A stretch of 64,000 nucleotides of DNA from Paracoccus aminophilus JCM 7686 (GCF_000444995.1 NC_022041.1:284001-348000); one strand, 5' to 3'. Positions 35,011-43,978 are shown, numbered from the stretch's first letter. The notes: a model not told the origin generated them from the sequence alone. Translations and numbers: made by a program.

Positions 35011-36360
35011 ATGAAGCCTTTGTCACCAGATGTCTTTGATGCGGCGCAGGCGCTCTGGCTGCAGATTCGCATGTTTGCCAAGGGGATGCTGCTGCCTTGG
35101 CGGCTGAACCAGCTTCTTGCCATCGCCGCGCTGTTTCTCATCGCGCATTTCGCTGCCAAACCGATTGGCCATTGGCTGACGACCTGGCTGCGCAAGCGGC
35201 AGGGCTGGACGAAATGGAAGCTGCGGCTCGGGATCTTGATCCAGCAGCGGGTGCGGGTGATTCTCTTCGCGCTGCTGGCGTGGATTCTGGTCGCGGTGAT
35301 GCGCGAGCTGACCTGGCCCTCACGCAGTCAGCTGATCGCGCTGGCCGCCTCGATTGCGACCGCTTGGGCGGCGATCGGCTTTGTCACGCGCATCATCCGC
35401 ACCCGGCTGCTGCGGCGGCTCGTGCGCTGGTTTGCCTGGATTTTCGCGACGCTCTATTTCCTCGATTTCCTGACGGTCGCCGAGAATCTGCTCGACAGTC
35501 TCGCGCTGAGTTTCGGCGAGTTCCGCCTCTCGGCGCTGACGGTGATCAAGGCGGTGGTGGTCACGGTGGTGATGATCGTCGCCGCGCGGCTCTTTTCGCG
35601 CTTCGTCACGCGCAAGCTGGCCAAGAACTCGGATATCGCGCCCGAGGTCCAGATCCTGATCTCGAAGGTCTTGCAAGGCGTGCTGATCACGCTGGCGATC
35701 CTGATCGGGGTCAAGGCGGCGGGGTTCGATCTGACCGGCTTCACGGTCTTTACCGGCGCGCTTGGCGTCGGTCTGGGCTTTGGTCTGCAAAAGGTGATCT
35801 CGAACCTGATGTCGGGCTTCATCATCCTGATGGACAAGTCGATCAAGCCCGGAGACGTGATCTCGATCGGCGACACCTTCGGCTGGATCGAGGAACTGGG
35901 TGCACGCTATACCTCGGTGGTGACGCGCGACGGGCGGGAATATCTGGTGCCGAACGAGGATCTCGTCACCGGGCAGGTGGTCAACTGGTCGCATACCAAT
36001 GACTTCGTCCGGCTGGATCTGTTCTTCGGCGCCTCATATCGCGACGATCCCCATGAGGTGACGAAAATCGCAATCAATGCCAGCCTCAGCGTCAAGCGCG
36101 TGCTGGCGCAGCGCACCCCGGTGTGCTGGATCACCGGCTTTGGCGAGCGCTCGGTCGAATATATCCTGCGCTTCTGGATTTCCGACCCGACGGCGGGGAT
36201 CACCAACGTCAAGGGGCAGGTCTATATGGCGATCTGGGACGCGTTCAAGAAAAACGGGGTCGAGCTGCCCTATCCGCAAATGGAGGTGCGAATGCTGCGC
36301 GCCAATCGCGATGAGGAAAATGCTCCGCATTTTCAGATGACGACCAGCCTCAAGGACTAA
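35011..36360 (+). CDS. MscS-family mechanosensitive channel
   Basis: This is a 449-residue small-conductance mechanosensitive channel homologue. About four extra N-terminal TM helices come first. The pore helix (TVFTGALGVGLGFGLQKVISNLMSGFIILMDKSIKPGD) has the Gly/Ala packing of TM3, followed by the beta domain (GDTFGWIEELGARYTSVVTRDGREYLVPNEDLV) and the alpha-beta C-terminal domain. The ATG at 35011 has AGGA upstream. These channels release solutes on osmotic downshock. Confidence 0.93.
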   Translation: MKPLSPDVFDAAQALWLQIRMFAKGMLLPWRLNQLLAIAALFLIAHFAAKPIGHWLTTWLRKRQGWTKWKLRLGILIQQRVRVILFALLAWILVAVMRELTWPSRSQLIALAASIATAWAAIGFVTRIIRTRLLRRLVRWFAWIFATLYFLDFLTVAENLLDSLALSFGEFRLSALTVIKAVVVTVVMIVAARLFSRFVTRKLAKNSDIAPEVQILISKVLQGVLITLAILIGVKAAGFDLTGFTVFTGALGVGLGFGLQKVISNLMSGFIILMDKSIKPGDVISIGDTFGWIEELGARYTSVVTRDGREYLVPNEDLVTGQVVNWSHTNDFVRLDLFFGASYRDDPHEVTKIAINASLSVKRVLAQRTPVCWITGFGERSVEYILRFWISDPTAGITNVKGQVYMAIWDAFKKNGVELPYPQMEVRMLRANRDEENAPHFQMTTSLKD

Positions 36361-36450
36361 GAAAGCCCGGGCGATCTTTACCGGTCGTTAACGCTTTGGT
36401 CCTAGCCTGACTGCGGAGAATTGACCGTGGCTAGGCAGGAATCGGACGGG

Positions 36451-36843
36451 ATGAGAGTGCAAGAAGACGTGATCGGCGGGATGCGCGCGGTGTTGGGCCT
36501 TGTCGCTGTGGTGATGCTTGCGGGGTGCTTTCCGACTGATCTGACCGGGGTGCGTCCCGATGGCACGAAAATCACGATGATGTTCTATCCGGGCGGCAGC
36601 CGGCTGGACGATCTGACCATCATCGAAGGGCGGAATTACTTCGGTAAGGGCCAGTATCAGATGGACGATCCCCTTGCCGATGTTGGCTTTCGCATGAAGG
36701 ACGGGCCTCGGATTCAGGCGGAATGCACGCTGAAGGGCAAGGACATCATGGATCAGCCGGAATGCAAGGAATATACCGTCTACCGTTCGGATTTCGCCCT
36801 CATTCCCGAAGGCACCCGCTTTGCCCGACCCGAGATGTTCTGA
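36451..36843 (+). CDS. Lipoprotein, unknown
   Basis: The protein has a lipobox LAGC after MRAVLGLVAVVM. With the start at 36451 (AGGA ten bases upstream) the lipid Cys is residue 26 of 130; with the ATG at 36481 it is residue 16, a more usual length. The mature part (PTDLTGVRPDGTKITMMFYPGGSRLDDLTIIEGRNYFGKGQYQMDDPLADVGFRMKDG) is small, beta-rich and without a family I recognise. A final Cys pair (AECTLKG, PECKEYT) may form a disulfide. Confidence 0.75.
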   Translation: MRVQEDVIGGMRAVLGLVAVVMLAGCFPTDLTGVRPDGTKITMMFYPGGSRLDDLTIIEGRNYFGKGQYQMDDPLADVGFRMKDGPRIQAECTLKGKDIMDQPECKEYTVYRSDFALIPEGTRFARPEMF

Positions 36844-36994
36844 CCCGAAAGCGGTGCTTTCAGCAGATTTCAGGGGAATCTTCGCGTTTACGGGCGGGGC
36901 GGCCTGCGGCGGGGCATTGAGAAAACGCGAATCCATGCTATCTTGATCCTATCCCGGCGCCGGGGCTATCGGCGTGTTGTTTGGAGTATGACCC

Positions 36995-37444
36995 CTGTCC
37001 AATCTCGTCTCGCCGGCCGCATCGCCGGCAGCGACCGCCGCGCCCACCAAGGAACTGAGCAGCGACCAGTTATTGGAGCGTGTTCTCGCCTCTCTCGATG
37101 ATGACAAAGCCGAGGATGTCGTGACCATCGACCTCCGCGGTCGTTCGGCTATGGCCGATCACATGGTGATCGCCTCGGGCCGCTCATCGCGTCAGGTGGC
37201 CTCGATCGCCGACAAGCTTGTCGAGCGTCTGAAGGAACAGACCGGCCGTTCGGCCCGGATCGAAGGCAAGGAAACCGGCGACTGGGTGCTGATCGACACC
37301 GATGATATCATCATCCATGTCTTCCGCCCCGAAGTCCGCGAGTTCTATCAGCTCGAAAAGATGTGGATGCCCGCCGATGCCCTGCGTTCGGCGACGCTCG
37401 ACCGCATCCGGGCTGAACATGCGGCCGCGCAGATCACCAACTGA
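36995..37444 (+). CDS. rsfS: Ribosomal silencing factor RsfS
   Basis: RsfS binds ribosomal protein L14 and blocks subunit joining in poor growth. The core DDDKAEDVVTIDLRGRSAMADHMVIASGRSSRQVASIADKL...GDWVLIDTDDIIIHVFRPEVREFYQLEKMWM is unmistakable. The start is a problem. The only upstream in-frame candidate with a ribosome binding site is CTG at 36995 (GGAG eight bases before), giving SNLVSPAAS after the first residue; TTG at 37073 has no such site. The ATG at 36988 is in another frame. rlmH follows 3 bases later. Confidence 0.9.
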   Translation: MSNLVSPAASPAATAAPTKELSSDQLLERVLASLDDDKAEDVVTIDLRGRSAMADHMVIASGRSSRQVASIADKLVERLKEQTGRSARIEGKETGDWVLIDTDDIIIHVFRPEVREFYQLEKMWMPADALRSATLDRIRAEHAAAQITN

Positions 37445-37447
37445 TCC

Positions 37448-37915
37448 ATGCGTCTTGTGCTCGCCGCAGTCGGGCGGCTGCGGAAGGGGCCGGAAGCGAC
37501 GCTGATCTCGGACTACCTTGACCGCTTTGCAAAGGCGGGCCGATCACTTGGCCTGCCTCCGGTCTCGGTGCTCGAGGTCGAGGATAAGCGCGGCGGCGGT
37601 ATGGCCACCGAAGCCGAGCTTTTGCTGCGCGCCATCCCGGACGGGGCGGCGCTGATCATTCTGGACGAACGCGGCCAGATGCTCACCTCGCCTGAATTCG
37701 CAACCCGTCTTGGCAATTGGCGCGATCAGGCGCGCGATGTCTGCCTGGTCATCGGCGGCGCGGATGGCATCGACCCCAGCCTGCGCGCCCGCGCCGATCT
37801 GGCGATCAGTTTCGGCAAGATGGTCTGGCCGCATATGCTGGTCCGCGTCATGGTGGCTGAGCAGCTTTACCGCGCTGCGACCATCCTGTCGGGCAGCCCT
37901 TACCACCGCGAATAG
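37448..37915 (+). CDS. rlmH: 23S rRNA (pseudouridine1915-N3) methyltransferase RlmH
   Basis: RlmH (155 residues) is a SPOUT methyltransferase that modifies helix 69 of 23S rRNA. The C-terminal knot is clear: VIGGADGIDPSLRARADLAISFGKMVWPHMLVRVMVAEQLYRAATILSGSPYHRE. LDERGQMLTSPEFA is also typical. It is coupled to rsfS in the usual order. Confidence 0.96.
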   Translation: MRLVLAAVGRLRKGPEATLISDYLDRFAKAGRSLGLPPVSVLEVEDKRGGGMATEAELLLRAIPDGAALIILDERGQMLTSPEFATRLGNWRDQARDVCLVIGGADGIDPSLRARADLAISFGKMVWPHMLVRVMVAEQLYRAATILSGSPYHRE

Positions 37916-38227
37916 ACCCAAGCCCGCTGCGGATTGACGCGGCGGGGGGCGCGAATTTTCCCGCGCCGGCCCCGGTCTGGACAGATCGACCGTGTCGGGC
38001 CATGATGCCCGCTGGCGTTCAGGCGGGTGCAAACAGGATCATGGCGAAAATCAGGGCTGCCTTTTCCCATCCTTCGGCGCTTTTTCCCCTGCTGATCGGT
38101 CTTAGGGCCAACAATGGCATGGGGTTGCGCGGCCATTAACCGCCGGCAACCCATAACCCCCGCCTGACCTTGACCGAAAAACCCCACAGCCTTGCGCGTG
38201 GGGAAACGTTCCTTTTGGGGAAAAGCC
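37916..38227. other. 312-base intergenic stretch after rlmH
   Basis: A weak GC hairpin (GGCGCG / CGCGCC, 37948-37967) may end rsfS-rlmH. A 45-codon frame (38002-38139) has no domain or good start context. A hairpin with CCCCAC (38182-38187) and GTGGGG (38198-38203) lies 25 bases before the next gene and could sit in its 5' leader. Nothing else was found. Confidence 0.5.
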
Positions 38228-38920
38228 ATGACGATCTGGACCGAACTGGCCCGCGCCGCAACGGCGTCGGGCGACGAGATCCTGCTGCGCCAGCGCGGTG
38301 CGCTTTACGAAATCCGCTATAACGGCATGGAGCTCATGTCGAACCTGAACCACCATTCCGAGGACCTTCTGGCCGCGAAGGCTCTGCGCAAATGCCCCCA
38401 TCCCGCGCGTCAAGTGCTGATCGGCGGGCTGGGGCTTGGCTTTACGCTGCGCGCGGTCCTGGACCATCTTGGCCCCGAGGCCCGCGTCACCGTCTGCGAG
38501 TTGATCCCCGAGATCGTCGCATGGAACCGTGGCGTGCTCGCGCCTTTGGCTGGGCATCCGCTGAACGACCCGCGTGTGCGGGTGATTACTGGCGATGTGC
38601 AGGCGCATCTGGCAGAGGTCGCGGGCGGTTATGATGTCATCTTGATGGACACCGACAACGGCCCCGATCTGACCGTGCGGCCCGAAAACGGCGCGATTTA
38701 TGGCGCGAACGGGCTGGCTCAGGTCGGGCGCGCGCTGAAGCCGCAGGGGCTCGCGGCCTTCTGGTCGGCGACGGTCTCGCCTGATTTCGAGGCGGCTTTG
38801 GCCGGTTGGGATCCGGGCTGGACGCGCGAGGATGTGGCTTTGGTCAGTGGCCGCGTCGATGCCATGCACCACATCTATTACGCCGCACCGAATGCCGTGG
38901 CTTTGCGGTTGGCGAGCTGA
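38228..38920 (+). CDS. Spermidine-synthase-fold (SpeE-like) protein
   Basis: The 230-residue protein has the Rossmann methyltransferase fold of spermine/spermidine synthases. LIGGLGLGFTLRAVLDHLGPEARVTVCELIPEIVAWNRG is the nucleotide-binding part, and GDVQAHLAEVAGGYDVILMDTDNGPDL corresponds to the catalytic Asp region. The N-terminus RGALYEIRYNGMELMSNLNHHSEDLLA resembles the SpeE tetramer domain. Many such stand-alone proteins are not true polyamine synthases. The acceptor is unknown. Confidence 0.8.
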   Translation: MTIWTELARAATASGDEILLRQRGALYEIRYNGMELMSNLNHHSEDLLAAKALRKCPHPARQVLIGGLGLGFTLRAVLDHLGPEARVTVCELIPEIVAWNRGVLAPLAGHPLNDPRVRVITGDVQAHLAEVAGGYDVILMDTDNGPDLTVRPENGAIYGANGLAQVGRALKPQGLAAFWSATVSPDFEAALAGWDPGWTREDVALVSGRVDAMHHIYYAAPNAVALRLAS

Positions 38921-38927
38921 CGACAGG

Positions 38928-38955
38928 GCCCGTCCCAAAAGGGGCGGGCCTTTTC
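38928..38955 (+). terminator. Terminator after the SpeE-like gene
   Basis: A near-perfect stem (GGCCCGTCCC / GGGGCGGGCC, loop AAA) is followed by TTTTCC, 8 bases after the stop. It may also serve the convergent LOG-family gene. Confidence 0.7.
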
Positions 38956-38971
38956 CTTGCGCGAAGGGGGC

Positions 38972-39802
38972 TTACTCTTCCGGCAGATCCTGCCAGTTGT
39001 CGATGATCGCGACGGCCTCATCGGCGGTTTCGACGAAGCTGATAAGGTCGAGATCCTCGGGGCTGATCGTGCCCGCCTCGGCCAGGGCCTGCCAGTTGAT
39101 GACCTTTTCCCAAAAAGCGCGGCCAAAGAGGATGAAGGGGATTTTCCGCATCCGCCCGGTCTGAATCAGGGTCAGCGCCTCGAACATTTCATCGAGCGTG
39201 CCGAAACCGCCGGGGAACACTGTGACGGCGCGGGCGCGCATCAGGAAATGCATCTTGCGGATGGCGAAGTAATGGAAGTTGAAGCACAGATCGGGCGTCA
39301 CATAGGCATTCGGCGCCTGCTCATGCGGCAAGACGATCGAGAGCCCGATCGAATGGCCGCCCGCTTGATGCGCGCCAAGATTGCCCGCCTCCATCACGCC
39401 AGGGCCACCGCCGGTGCAGATGACAAAGTCGCGCCCCGTGGTCTTGAGGCTGCGCAGCGTCATCTGACGCGCGAATTCGACCGCCTCGGTGTAATATTTC
39501 GACAGCTCGCCCAGAGCCGGGGTGCGCGCGCTCGCTTTTTCCTCGGGCGAGGGGATGCGCGCGCCGCCAAACAGCACCACGGTCGAGTCGATGCCGCGCT
39601 CGTCGAGCATCATCTGCGGCTTGAGAAGTTCCAGCTGCAGCCGCACCGGACGCAGTTCCTCGCGCAGCATGAAGTCGTTGTCGACAAAGGCCAGCCGATA
39701 GGCCGGGGCGCGGGTCTGGGGCGTGTCGGGCGTGTTGTGCAAAGCCCGCACATCTTGCTGGCTGTCGCGGAAGGGATTGTTGCGCTCTTCTTCTTCAGTC
39801 AT
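38972..39802 (-). CDS. LOG-family (TIGR00730-type) Rossmann protein
   Basis: The protein (276 residues from the ATG at 39802, AGAGG five bases upstream; ATG 39817 is the alternative) belongs to the LOG/'lysine decarboxylase-like' family. The motifs are [19 protein letters not shown] and PGGFGTLDE. Members are cytokinin riboside 5'-monophosphate phosphoribohydrolases or related nucleotide hydrolases. The 80-residue N-terminal extension marks the longer bacterial subgroup. Confidence 0.88.
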   Translation of the reverse strand: MTEEEERNNPFRDSQQDVRALHNTPDTPQTRAPAYRLAFVDNDFMLREELRPVRLQLELLKPQMMLDERGIDSTVVLFGGARIPSPEEKASARTPALGELSKYYTEAVEFARQMTLRSLKTTGRDFVICTGGGPGVMEAGNLGAHQAGGHSIGLSIVLPHEQAPNAYVTPDLCFNFHYFAIRKMHFLMRARAVTVFPGGFGTLDEMFEALTLIQTGRMRKIPFILFGRAFWEKVINWQALAEAGTISPEDLDLISFVETADEAVAIIDNWQDLPEE

Positions 39803-39896
39803 CGAAACCTCTGACATAGGCCCGGCGCGCATTGCACCGGAGGTCCCCCACGCTTATAGCCCGATGACGACAGTTTCCACCCGTGAGAGGCCCCAC

Positions 39897-40721
39897 ATGA
39901 CCTATGCCGCGCTAGAGACCGCCATTGAAGCCGCCTGGGAGATCCGCGACCAGATCACTCCCGCCACCCAGGGCGAAACCCGCGAAGCCATCGAGGCGAC
40001 GCTGGAGGCGCTGGACAAGGGCGAGCTGCGCGTTGCTGAAAAGCGCGGCAAGGACTGGCATGTGAACCAATGGGCCAAGAAGGCCGTTCTGTTGAGCTTC
40101 CGCCTCAAGGATATGGAAATCCTCGAAGGCGGCCCGCAGCATGGTGGCTGGTGGGATAAGGTCGACAGCAAATTCAAGGGCTGGGGCGAGAACCGCTGGC
40201 GCGAGGCCGGTTTCCGCGCCGTTCCGGGCAGCATCGTGCGCCGCTCGGCCTATATCGCCAAGAACGTCGTGCTGATGCCGTCCTTCGTCAATATCGGCGC
40301 CTATGTCGATGAGGGCTCGATGGTCGATGGCTGGGCCACGGTCGGCTCTTGCGCGCAGATCGGCAAGAACGTCCATCTCTCGGGCGGCGTTGGCATTGGC
40401 GGCGTGCTGGAGCCGATGCAGGCTGGCCCGACCATCATCGAGGACAATTGCTTCATCGGTGCGCGCTCGGAAGTGGTCGAGGGCGTGATCGTGCGCGAGG
40501 GCTCGGTTCTGGGCATGGGCGTGTTCATCGGTCAATCGACCAAGATCGTCGACCGTGAGACCGGCGAAGTCTTCTATGGCGAAGTGCCTGCCGGTTCGGT
40601 CGTGGTCGCAGGCTCGTTGCCCTCGAAAAACGGCGTGAACCTTTATTGCGCTGTGATCGTGAAGCGTGTGGATGAAAAGACCCGCTCGAAAACCTCGATC
40701 AACGAGCTTCTGCGCGACTAA
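39897..40721 (+). CDS. dapD: Tetrahydrodipicolinate N-succinyltransferase DapD
   Basis: DapD (274 residues) uses succinyl-CoA in the lysine/diaminopimelate pathway. The N-terminal helical domain ([45 protein letters not shown]) and the left-handed beta-helix with hexapeptide repeats ([51 protein letters not shown]) are clear. The ATG at 39897 is used. No other dap gene adjoins it here. Confidence 0.97.
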   Translation: MTYAALETAIEAAWEIRDQITPATQGETREAIEATLEALDKGELRVAEKRGKDWHVNQWAKKAVLLSFRLKDMEILEGGPQHGGWWDKVDSKFKGWGENRWREAGFRAVPGSIVRRSAYIAKNVVLMPSFVNIGAYVDEGSMVDGWATVGSCAQIGKNVHLSGGVGIGGVLEPMQAGPTIIEDNCFIGARSEVVEGVIVREGSVLGMGVFIGQSTKIVDRETGEVFYGEVPAGSVVVAGSLPSKNGVNLYCAVIVKRVDEKTRSKTSINELLRD

Positions 40722-40728
40722 GGGAATA

Positions 40729-40761
40729 TTTGGTTCACGCGACTCAAGTGCGTGAACCAAA
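40729..40761. promoter_or_regulatory. 12-bp perfect inverted repeat between dapD and the GlsB-like gene
   Basis: TTTGGTTCACGC, a 9-base loop, then GCGTGAACCAAA, starting 8 bases after the dapD stop. The next T-run (CTTTT) comes 5 bases later. It could be the dapD terminator or an operator for the next gene; the flanking AAA/TTT symmetry fits either. Confidence 0.55.
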
Positions 40762-40817
40762 TGGGCTTTTCCGCGTTGTCCCTGCACCTGAACTTGTACC
40801 CAAAGGGGGACTTCACC

Positions 40818-41069
40818 ATGCAGGGACTAGGCTGGATTGCTGCGATCGTCGTCGGTGGGCTTGCCGGATGGATTGCCAGCATCATTATGAAGGCCGACAC
40901 CGGGTTGATCACCAATGTGATCATCGGGATCGTCGGAGCTGTCATCGCGAATGCTTTGCTGAGTTTCTTCGGAGTTTACACGCAGGCCGGAAGCTGGCTC
41001 GCGCAAGGTGTCGCGGGGTTGATCGGTGCGATCATCCTAATCTGGCTGTATCGGGCCGTCGCCCGATGA
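40818..41069 (+). CDS. GlsB/YeaQ/YmgE family stress-response membrane protein
   Basis: The 83-residue protein has three hydrophobic helices and the Gly-rich pattern of the family: GWIAAIVVGGLAGWIASIIMK, GLITNVIIGIVGAVIANALLSFFGV, and GLIGAIILIWLYRAVAR. The start at 40818 has AAAGGGGGA upstream. Members are transglycosylase-associated or stress-induced proteins of unknown mechanism. Confidence 0.9.
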   Translation: MQGLGWIAAIVVGGLAGWIASIIMKADTGLITNVIIGIVGAVIANALLSFFGVYTQAGSWLAQGVAGLIGAIILIWLYRAVAR

Positions 41070-41090
41070 AACTGGCCCAAACGGAATGAA

Positions 41091-41116
41091 AAAACCCGCG
41101 CCTTGGCGCGGGTTTT
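41091..41116 (+). terminator. Bidirectional terminator after the GlsB-like gene
   Basis: A 12-bp stem (AAAACCCGCGCC / GGCGCGGGTTTT, loop TT) is followed by CGTTTTG on the plus strand. Its A/T flanks would also work for the convergent YqhA-like gene. Confidence 0.8.
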
Positions 41117-41158
41117 CGTTTTGGGGGTGGCGGGACTGCCAGCGGGTCCGCGCATCGC

Positions 41159-41683
41159 TCAGTCGCGGGCGGGTTTGACCTTTTTCAGCGTCTTGCCGTG
41201 CTGGGTGATCCAATCCATCAGCGCCAGCAGGACGCCTGAGAGCAGAAAGACCAGATGGATGATGACCATCCAGCGGATTTTCTCGGGCGGGTAGCTGCCG
41301 ACATCCATGAAGACCTTGAGCAGATGGATGCTCGAAATCGCCACGATCGAGGCGACGAGCTTCAGCTTCAGCCCCGAGAAATCGACCTCGCCCAACCAGT
41401 CCGGGCGGTCCTTGTGGTCCAGCAGATCCATGCGGCTGATGAAGTTTTCATAGCCCGAGAGGATCACGATCAGCAAAAGATTGGCCGCGAGGCTGAGGTC
41501 GATCAGCGCCAGCGCGCTGAGGATCGCGTCATTGACGGTCAGGTTTGGCAGCGCCAGCACCAGATGGCCAAGCTCGGACAGAAAGACCCAGACCAGAATG
41601 AGCAAAGAGCCGGCAAGCCCGAGATACATGGGGGCCATGAGCCAGCGAGAGGCAAAGAGAAGGCGTTCGACGTTTCGTTCCAT
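41159..41683 (-). CDS. YqhA/UPF0114 family membrane protein
   Basis: The 174-residue protein starts MERNVERLLFASRWLMAPMYLGL and contains SLAANLLLIVILSGYENFISRMD and the late LKVFMDVG, typical of the TIGR00645/YqhA family. Four TM helices are predicted. Function is not established. Confidence 0.92.
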   Translation of the reverse strand: MERNVERLLFASRWLMAPMYLGLAGSLLILVWVFLSELGHLVLALPNLTVNDAILSALALIDLSLAANLLLIVILSGYENFISRMDLLDHKDRPDWLGEVDFSGLKLKLVASIVAISSIHLLKVFMDVGSYPPEKIRWMVIIHLVFLLSGVLLALMDWITQHGKTLKKVKPARD

Positions 41684-41802
41684 GGGGTTCCGTGCGAGGT
41701 GCGGGGCAAAGTGCCTGCGCTCCTCTCGGGCATGCGCGCGCCCCGCGCAAGAGTGTGACCTCCTGCCCGATTGTCGCAGGGCGCCGGGCAGGTGGGCGCG
41801 GC

Positions 41803-42273
41803 TCAGGCGGTGAAATCGGCCTCGGTCGCGCCGGTGATGCGCAAGAGATCCGCAGGCGCAATGGCAAAGACATGGTTCGGCGTGCCCGCCGCCGCCCAGA
41901 CTTCGGCAAATTCGCCCAAACGCGGGTCGAAAAAGGCGGTGATCTCGCTCAGATGGCCGACGGGGGCGACGCCGCCGATGGCAAAGCCGGTCTCGGCCCG
42001 GATGAGCGCGGCATCGGCCTTACCCAGAGGCTGGCCCGCGACCGCCGTCGCCTTGGCCGCATCGACGCGATTGCCGCCCGCCGTCAGAAACAGCACGACA
42101 TGGCCGCTGTCCTCGCCCCGGAAGATGATGGATTTCGCGATCTGATCGACCTCGCAGCCGACGGCGCGGGCGGCATCCTCGGCGGTGCGGGTGCTCGCCT
42201 CCATCTCTTTGACCTCGGCGGCGATCCCGGCGGCCTCCAGCGCCGATTTCACGCGATTCAAGCTCTTGCTCAT
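41803..42273 (-). CDS. YbaK/EbsC-type aminoacyl-tRNA deacylase
   Basis: The 156-residue single-domain protein matches the YbaK/ProX-like editing fold. The sequence CEVDQIAKSIIFRGEDSGHVVLFLTAGGNRVDAAKA contains the conserved Lys of the family, and TGFAIGGVAPVGHL is the GXXXP loop region. It probably removes mischarged amino acids from tRNA. The exact specificity (YbaK, ProXp-ala or other) cannot be told. Confidence 0.9.
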   Translation of the reverse strand: MSKSLNRVKSALEAAGIAAEVKEMEASTRTAEDAARAVGCEVDQIAKSIIFRGEDSGHVVLFLTAGGNRVDAAKATAVAGQPLGKADAALIRAETGFAIGGVAPVGHLSEITAFFDPRLGEFAEVWAAAGTPNHVFAIAPADLLRITGATEADFTA

Positions 42274-42326
42274 TGCGTCTTTTCCTCCCTCGCGGAATAA
42301 GCTTGCCGCGTAAGGAAGGAAAAATC

Positions 42327-42677
42327 ATGGCGGAACACAAGGTCTATACGCTGCTGGTCGAACTTGGCCGCAAAGAGGGTGACGGCTTGCCCGAGGACGC
42401 GACCGGCGGCGCGATGCTGATCTATGCCTCGGGCGTCGATCAGGACGAGGCCGTGCGCGAGACCGTCGCGATCCTCAAACAGGCCGGGCTCAATCCGGTC
42501 GAGGTCACCGGCCATGGCTCGATTGAAGAGCGCCTCGCTGAAGGGCACGAGATCCCGGAGGAAGAGCGCGAGTTGATGGAACGTGCTTTGGCCGAAAATT
42601 CGGTGATCGTCGTCCAGACCGAGCCGCTTTATGGCCCGCTCGAGCAAGACGATGACGAGGATGACGACGAGGCCTGA
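42327..42677 (+). CDS. Small acidic protein, unknown
   Basis: The 116-residue cytoplasmic protein starts at the ATG at 42327, which has AAGGAA upstream. It has an alternating beta-alpha start (HKVYTLLVELGRKEGDGLPEDATGGAMLIYASGVDQDEAVRETVAIL) and ends in a run of Asp/Glu. I do not recognise the family. It is divergent from the YbaK-type gene, 53 bases apart. Confidence 0.72.
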   Translation: MAEHKVYTLLVELGRKEGDGLPEDATGGAMLIYASGVDQDEAVRETVAILKQAGLNPVEVTGHGSIEERLAEGHEIPEEERELMERALAENSVIVVQTEPLYGPLEQDDDEDDDEA

Positions 42678-42705
42678 TGCCGGCGCCTGAAACGGGCATC
42701 TGCAT

Positions 42706-42723
42706 CCGGGGCCTGAGCCCCGG
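42706..42723. terminator. GC hairpin between convergent genes
   Basis: A 7-bp stem CCGGGGC / GCCCCGG with loop CTGA lies between the small acidic protein gene and the monooxygenase gene. There is no T-run, so termination is uncertain. Confidence 0.4.
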
Positions 42724-42735
42724 CTTGCATGGCGC

Positions 42736-43932
42736 TTAGGCCGAGGCTTCGGCCTTGCGCTGCTGAAGATGCTCTTCCATCCACGCCAGTCCGAATTCGC
42801 GCGAGCGGTGCGACAACTCGGTCGCGGCGCCTTCGGCGGAAAAGCGGGCAGGCTCTTCGACACGCTCGAACATCTCGGCCTCATAGGCTGCGACCGCAGA
42901 CCGCCAATCTGGCGTCGTGGTCAGATGCCGCGCCAGCTCTGCGGCATCAAAGAGCGCCGCATTCGCGCCCTCGCCGCCAAAGGGCGACATGACATGGGCG
43001 GCATCGCCGATCAGGGTGATGCCGGGCCGGTTCGGCCAGTGATGCCCGACCGGCAGTGCAAAGATCGGGCGCGGCACGATCTGGTCATTGCTGGCGCGGA
43101 TGAAGGCGAGCACCTTGGGCGACCAGCCCAAAAGCTCGTCCTCAAGCGCCCGTCGCACCGAGGCCGGATCGCTGAAATCAAAGCGTTTTTCGGCCCAATC
43201 CAGCGGCACGCGAAAGATGACATAGCCGCGCAGATGGGCATGACCGTTGCGCTGGATGATCATGGCGCGGGCGTCGTTGCTTTCGATGCCGAGCTTGCCC
43301 TTGCCGACAAGCGCGGCCAGCTCGGGATGGGCGTGATCGACATCGTCGATGCCGAATTCGATGAAGGTCAGGCCGCTATAGGCGGGCTGATAGCGCGAGA
43401 CGAGCGGGCGGACCTTGGACCAGGTGCCATCGGCGCCGACCACGAGATCGAAGGTCTCGCGGCCCGCGGTCGTCACGACATCATAGCTGCCGTCGGGATT
43501 GGCCACGACCTCGCGCAGCGCCTGTCCCCAGCGGATCATCTCGGCGGGCAGGGCGCCCAGCAGCAGATCGCGTAGGGCGCTGCGGTCGATCTCGGGGCGA
43601 TCGCCGTCTTCGGCATCGTCATCGGCCAGAAGCAGGCGCCCGGTTTCGTCGCAGAGCCGCGAGCCCTGATCCTCATAGCGCGCAAGCTTTTGGAATTCGG
43701 CCTCAAGTCCGGCGCGGCGCAGCGCGAGTTGGCCGGTCTCGGCGTGAAGATCGAGCGTGCCGCCCTGAGCGCGGGCATGTGGATCGGTTTCCCGCTCAAA
43801 GAGCGTCGTCGCGATGCCCTGCACATGCAGGATTCGGGCAAGGGTCAGGCCACCGGGGCCTGCGCCGATAATCGCGATGCGTAGCGGCGTCTGGGGGGCG
43901 GTCTGCGCGGGGGCGGCAGAAGAGAGGGTCAT
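42736..43932 (-). CDS. FAD-dependent monooxygenase (TetX-like)
   Basis: This is a 398-residue class A flavin monooxygenase. The FAD motifs are IAIIGAGPGGLTLARIL (19-35), the DG motif VVGADGTWSKVRP and the GD motif LIGDAAHVMSPFGGEGAN. RAQGGTLDLHAETGQLAL matches the TetX/tetracycline-destructase side of the family, although most members act on other aromatics. The start at 43932 has GAGG eight bases upstream. It is divergent from a MarR gene, with two operator-like sites between, so MarR control is likely. Confidence 0.9.
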   Translation of the reverse strand: MTLSSAAPAQTAPQTPLRIAIIGAGPGGLTLARILHVQGIATTLFERETDPHARAQGGTLDLHAETGQLALRRAGLEAEFQKLARYEDQGSRLCDETGRLLLADDDAEDGDRPEIDRSALRDLLLGALPAEMIRWGQALREVVANPDGSYDVVTTAGRETFDLVVGADGTWSKVRPLVSRYQPAYSGLTFIEFGIDDVDHAHPELAALVGKGKLGIESNDARAMIIQRNGHAHLRGYVIFRVPLDWAEKRFDFSDPASVRRALEDELLGWSPKVLAFIRASNDQIVPRPIFALPVGHHWPNRPGITLIGDAAHVMSPFGGEGANAALFDAAELARHLTTTPDWRSAVAAYEAEMFERVEEPARFSAEGAATELSHRSREFGLAWMEEHLQQRKAEASA

Positions 43933-43957
43933 GGACAAGACCTCGGCGTTAAGATAC

Positions 43958-43969
43958 ATAGGTGACTAT
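43958..43969. promoter_or_regulatory. MarR operator-like site 1 (ATAGGTGACTAT)
   Basis: This imperfect palindrome lies 26 bases upstream of the monooxygenase ATG. It shares ATAGGTG-N-CTAT with the site at 43979-43990, exactly 21 bases (two helical turns) away. Confidence 0.55.
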
Positions 43970-43978
43970 GCATTAAAT

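Noticed and set aside
38002..38139. 45-codon frame in the rlmH downstream gap
   Set aside because: It has no ribosome binding site or recognisable features and lies in GC-rich DNA where such frames are common.
40753..40777. TGAAC-N16-CGTT, similar to an EcfG general-stress promoter, before the GlsB-like gene
   Set aside because: The -35 has a mismatch and is part of the inverted repeat, and most Rhodobacterales lack the EcfG system, so chance is more likely.
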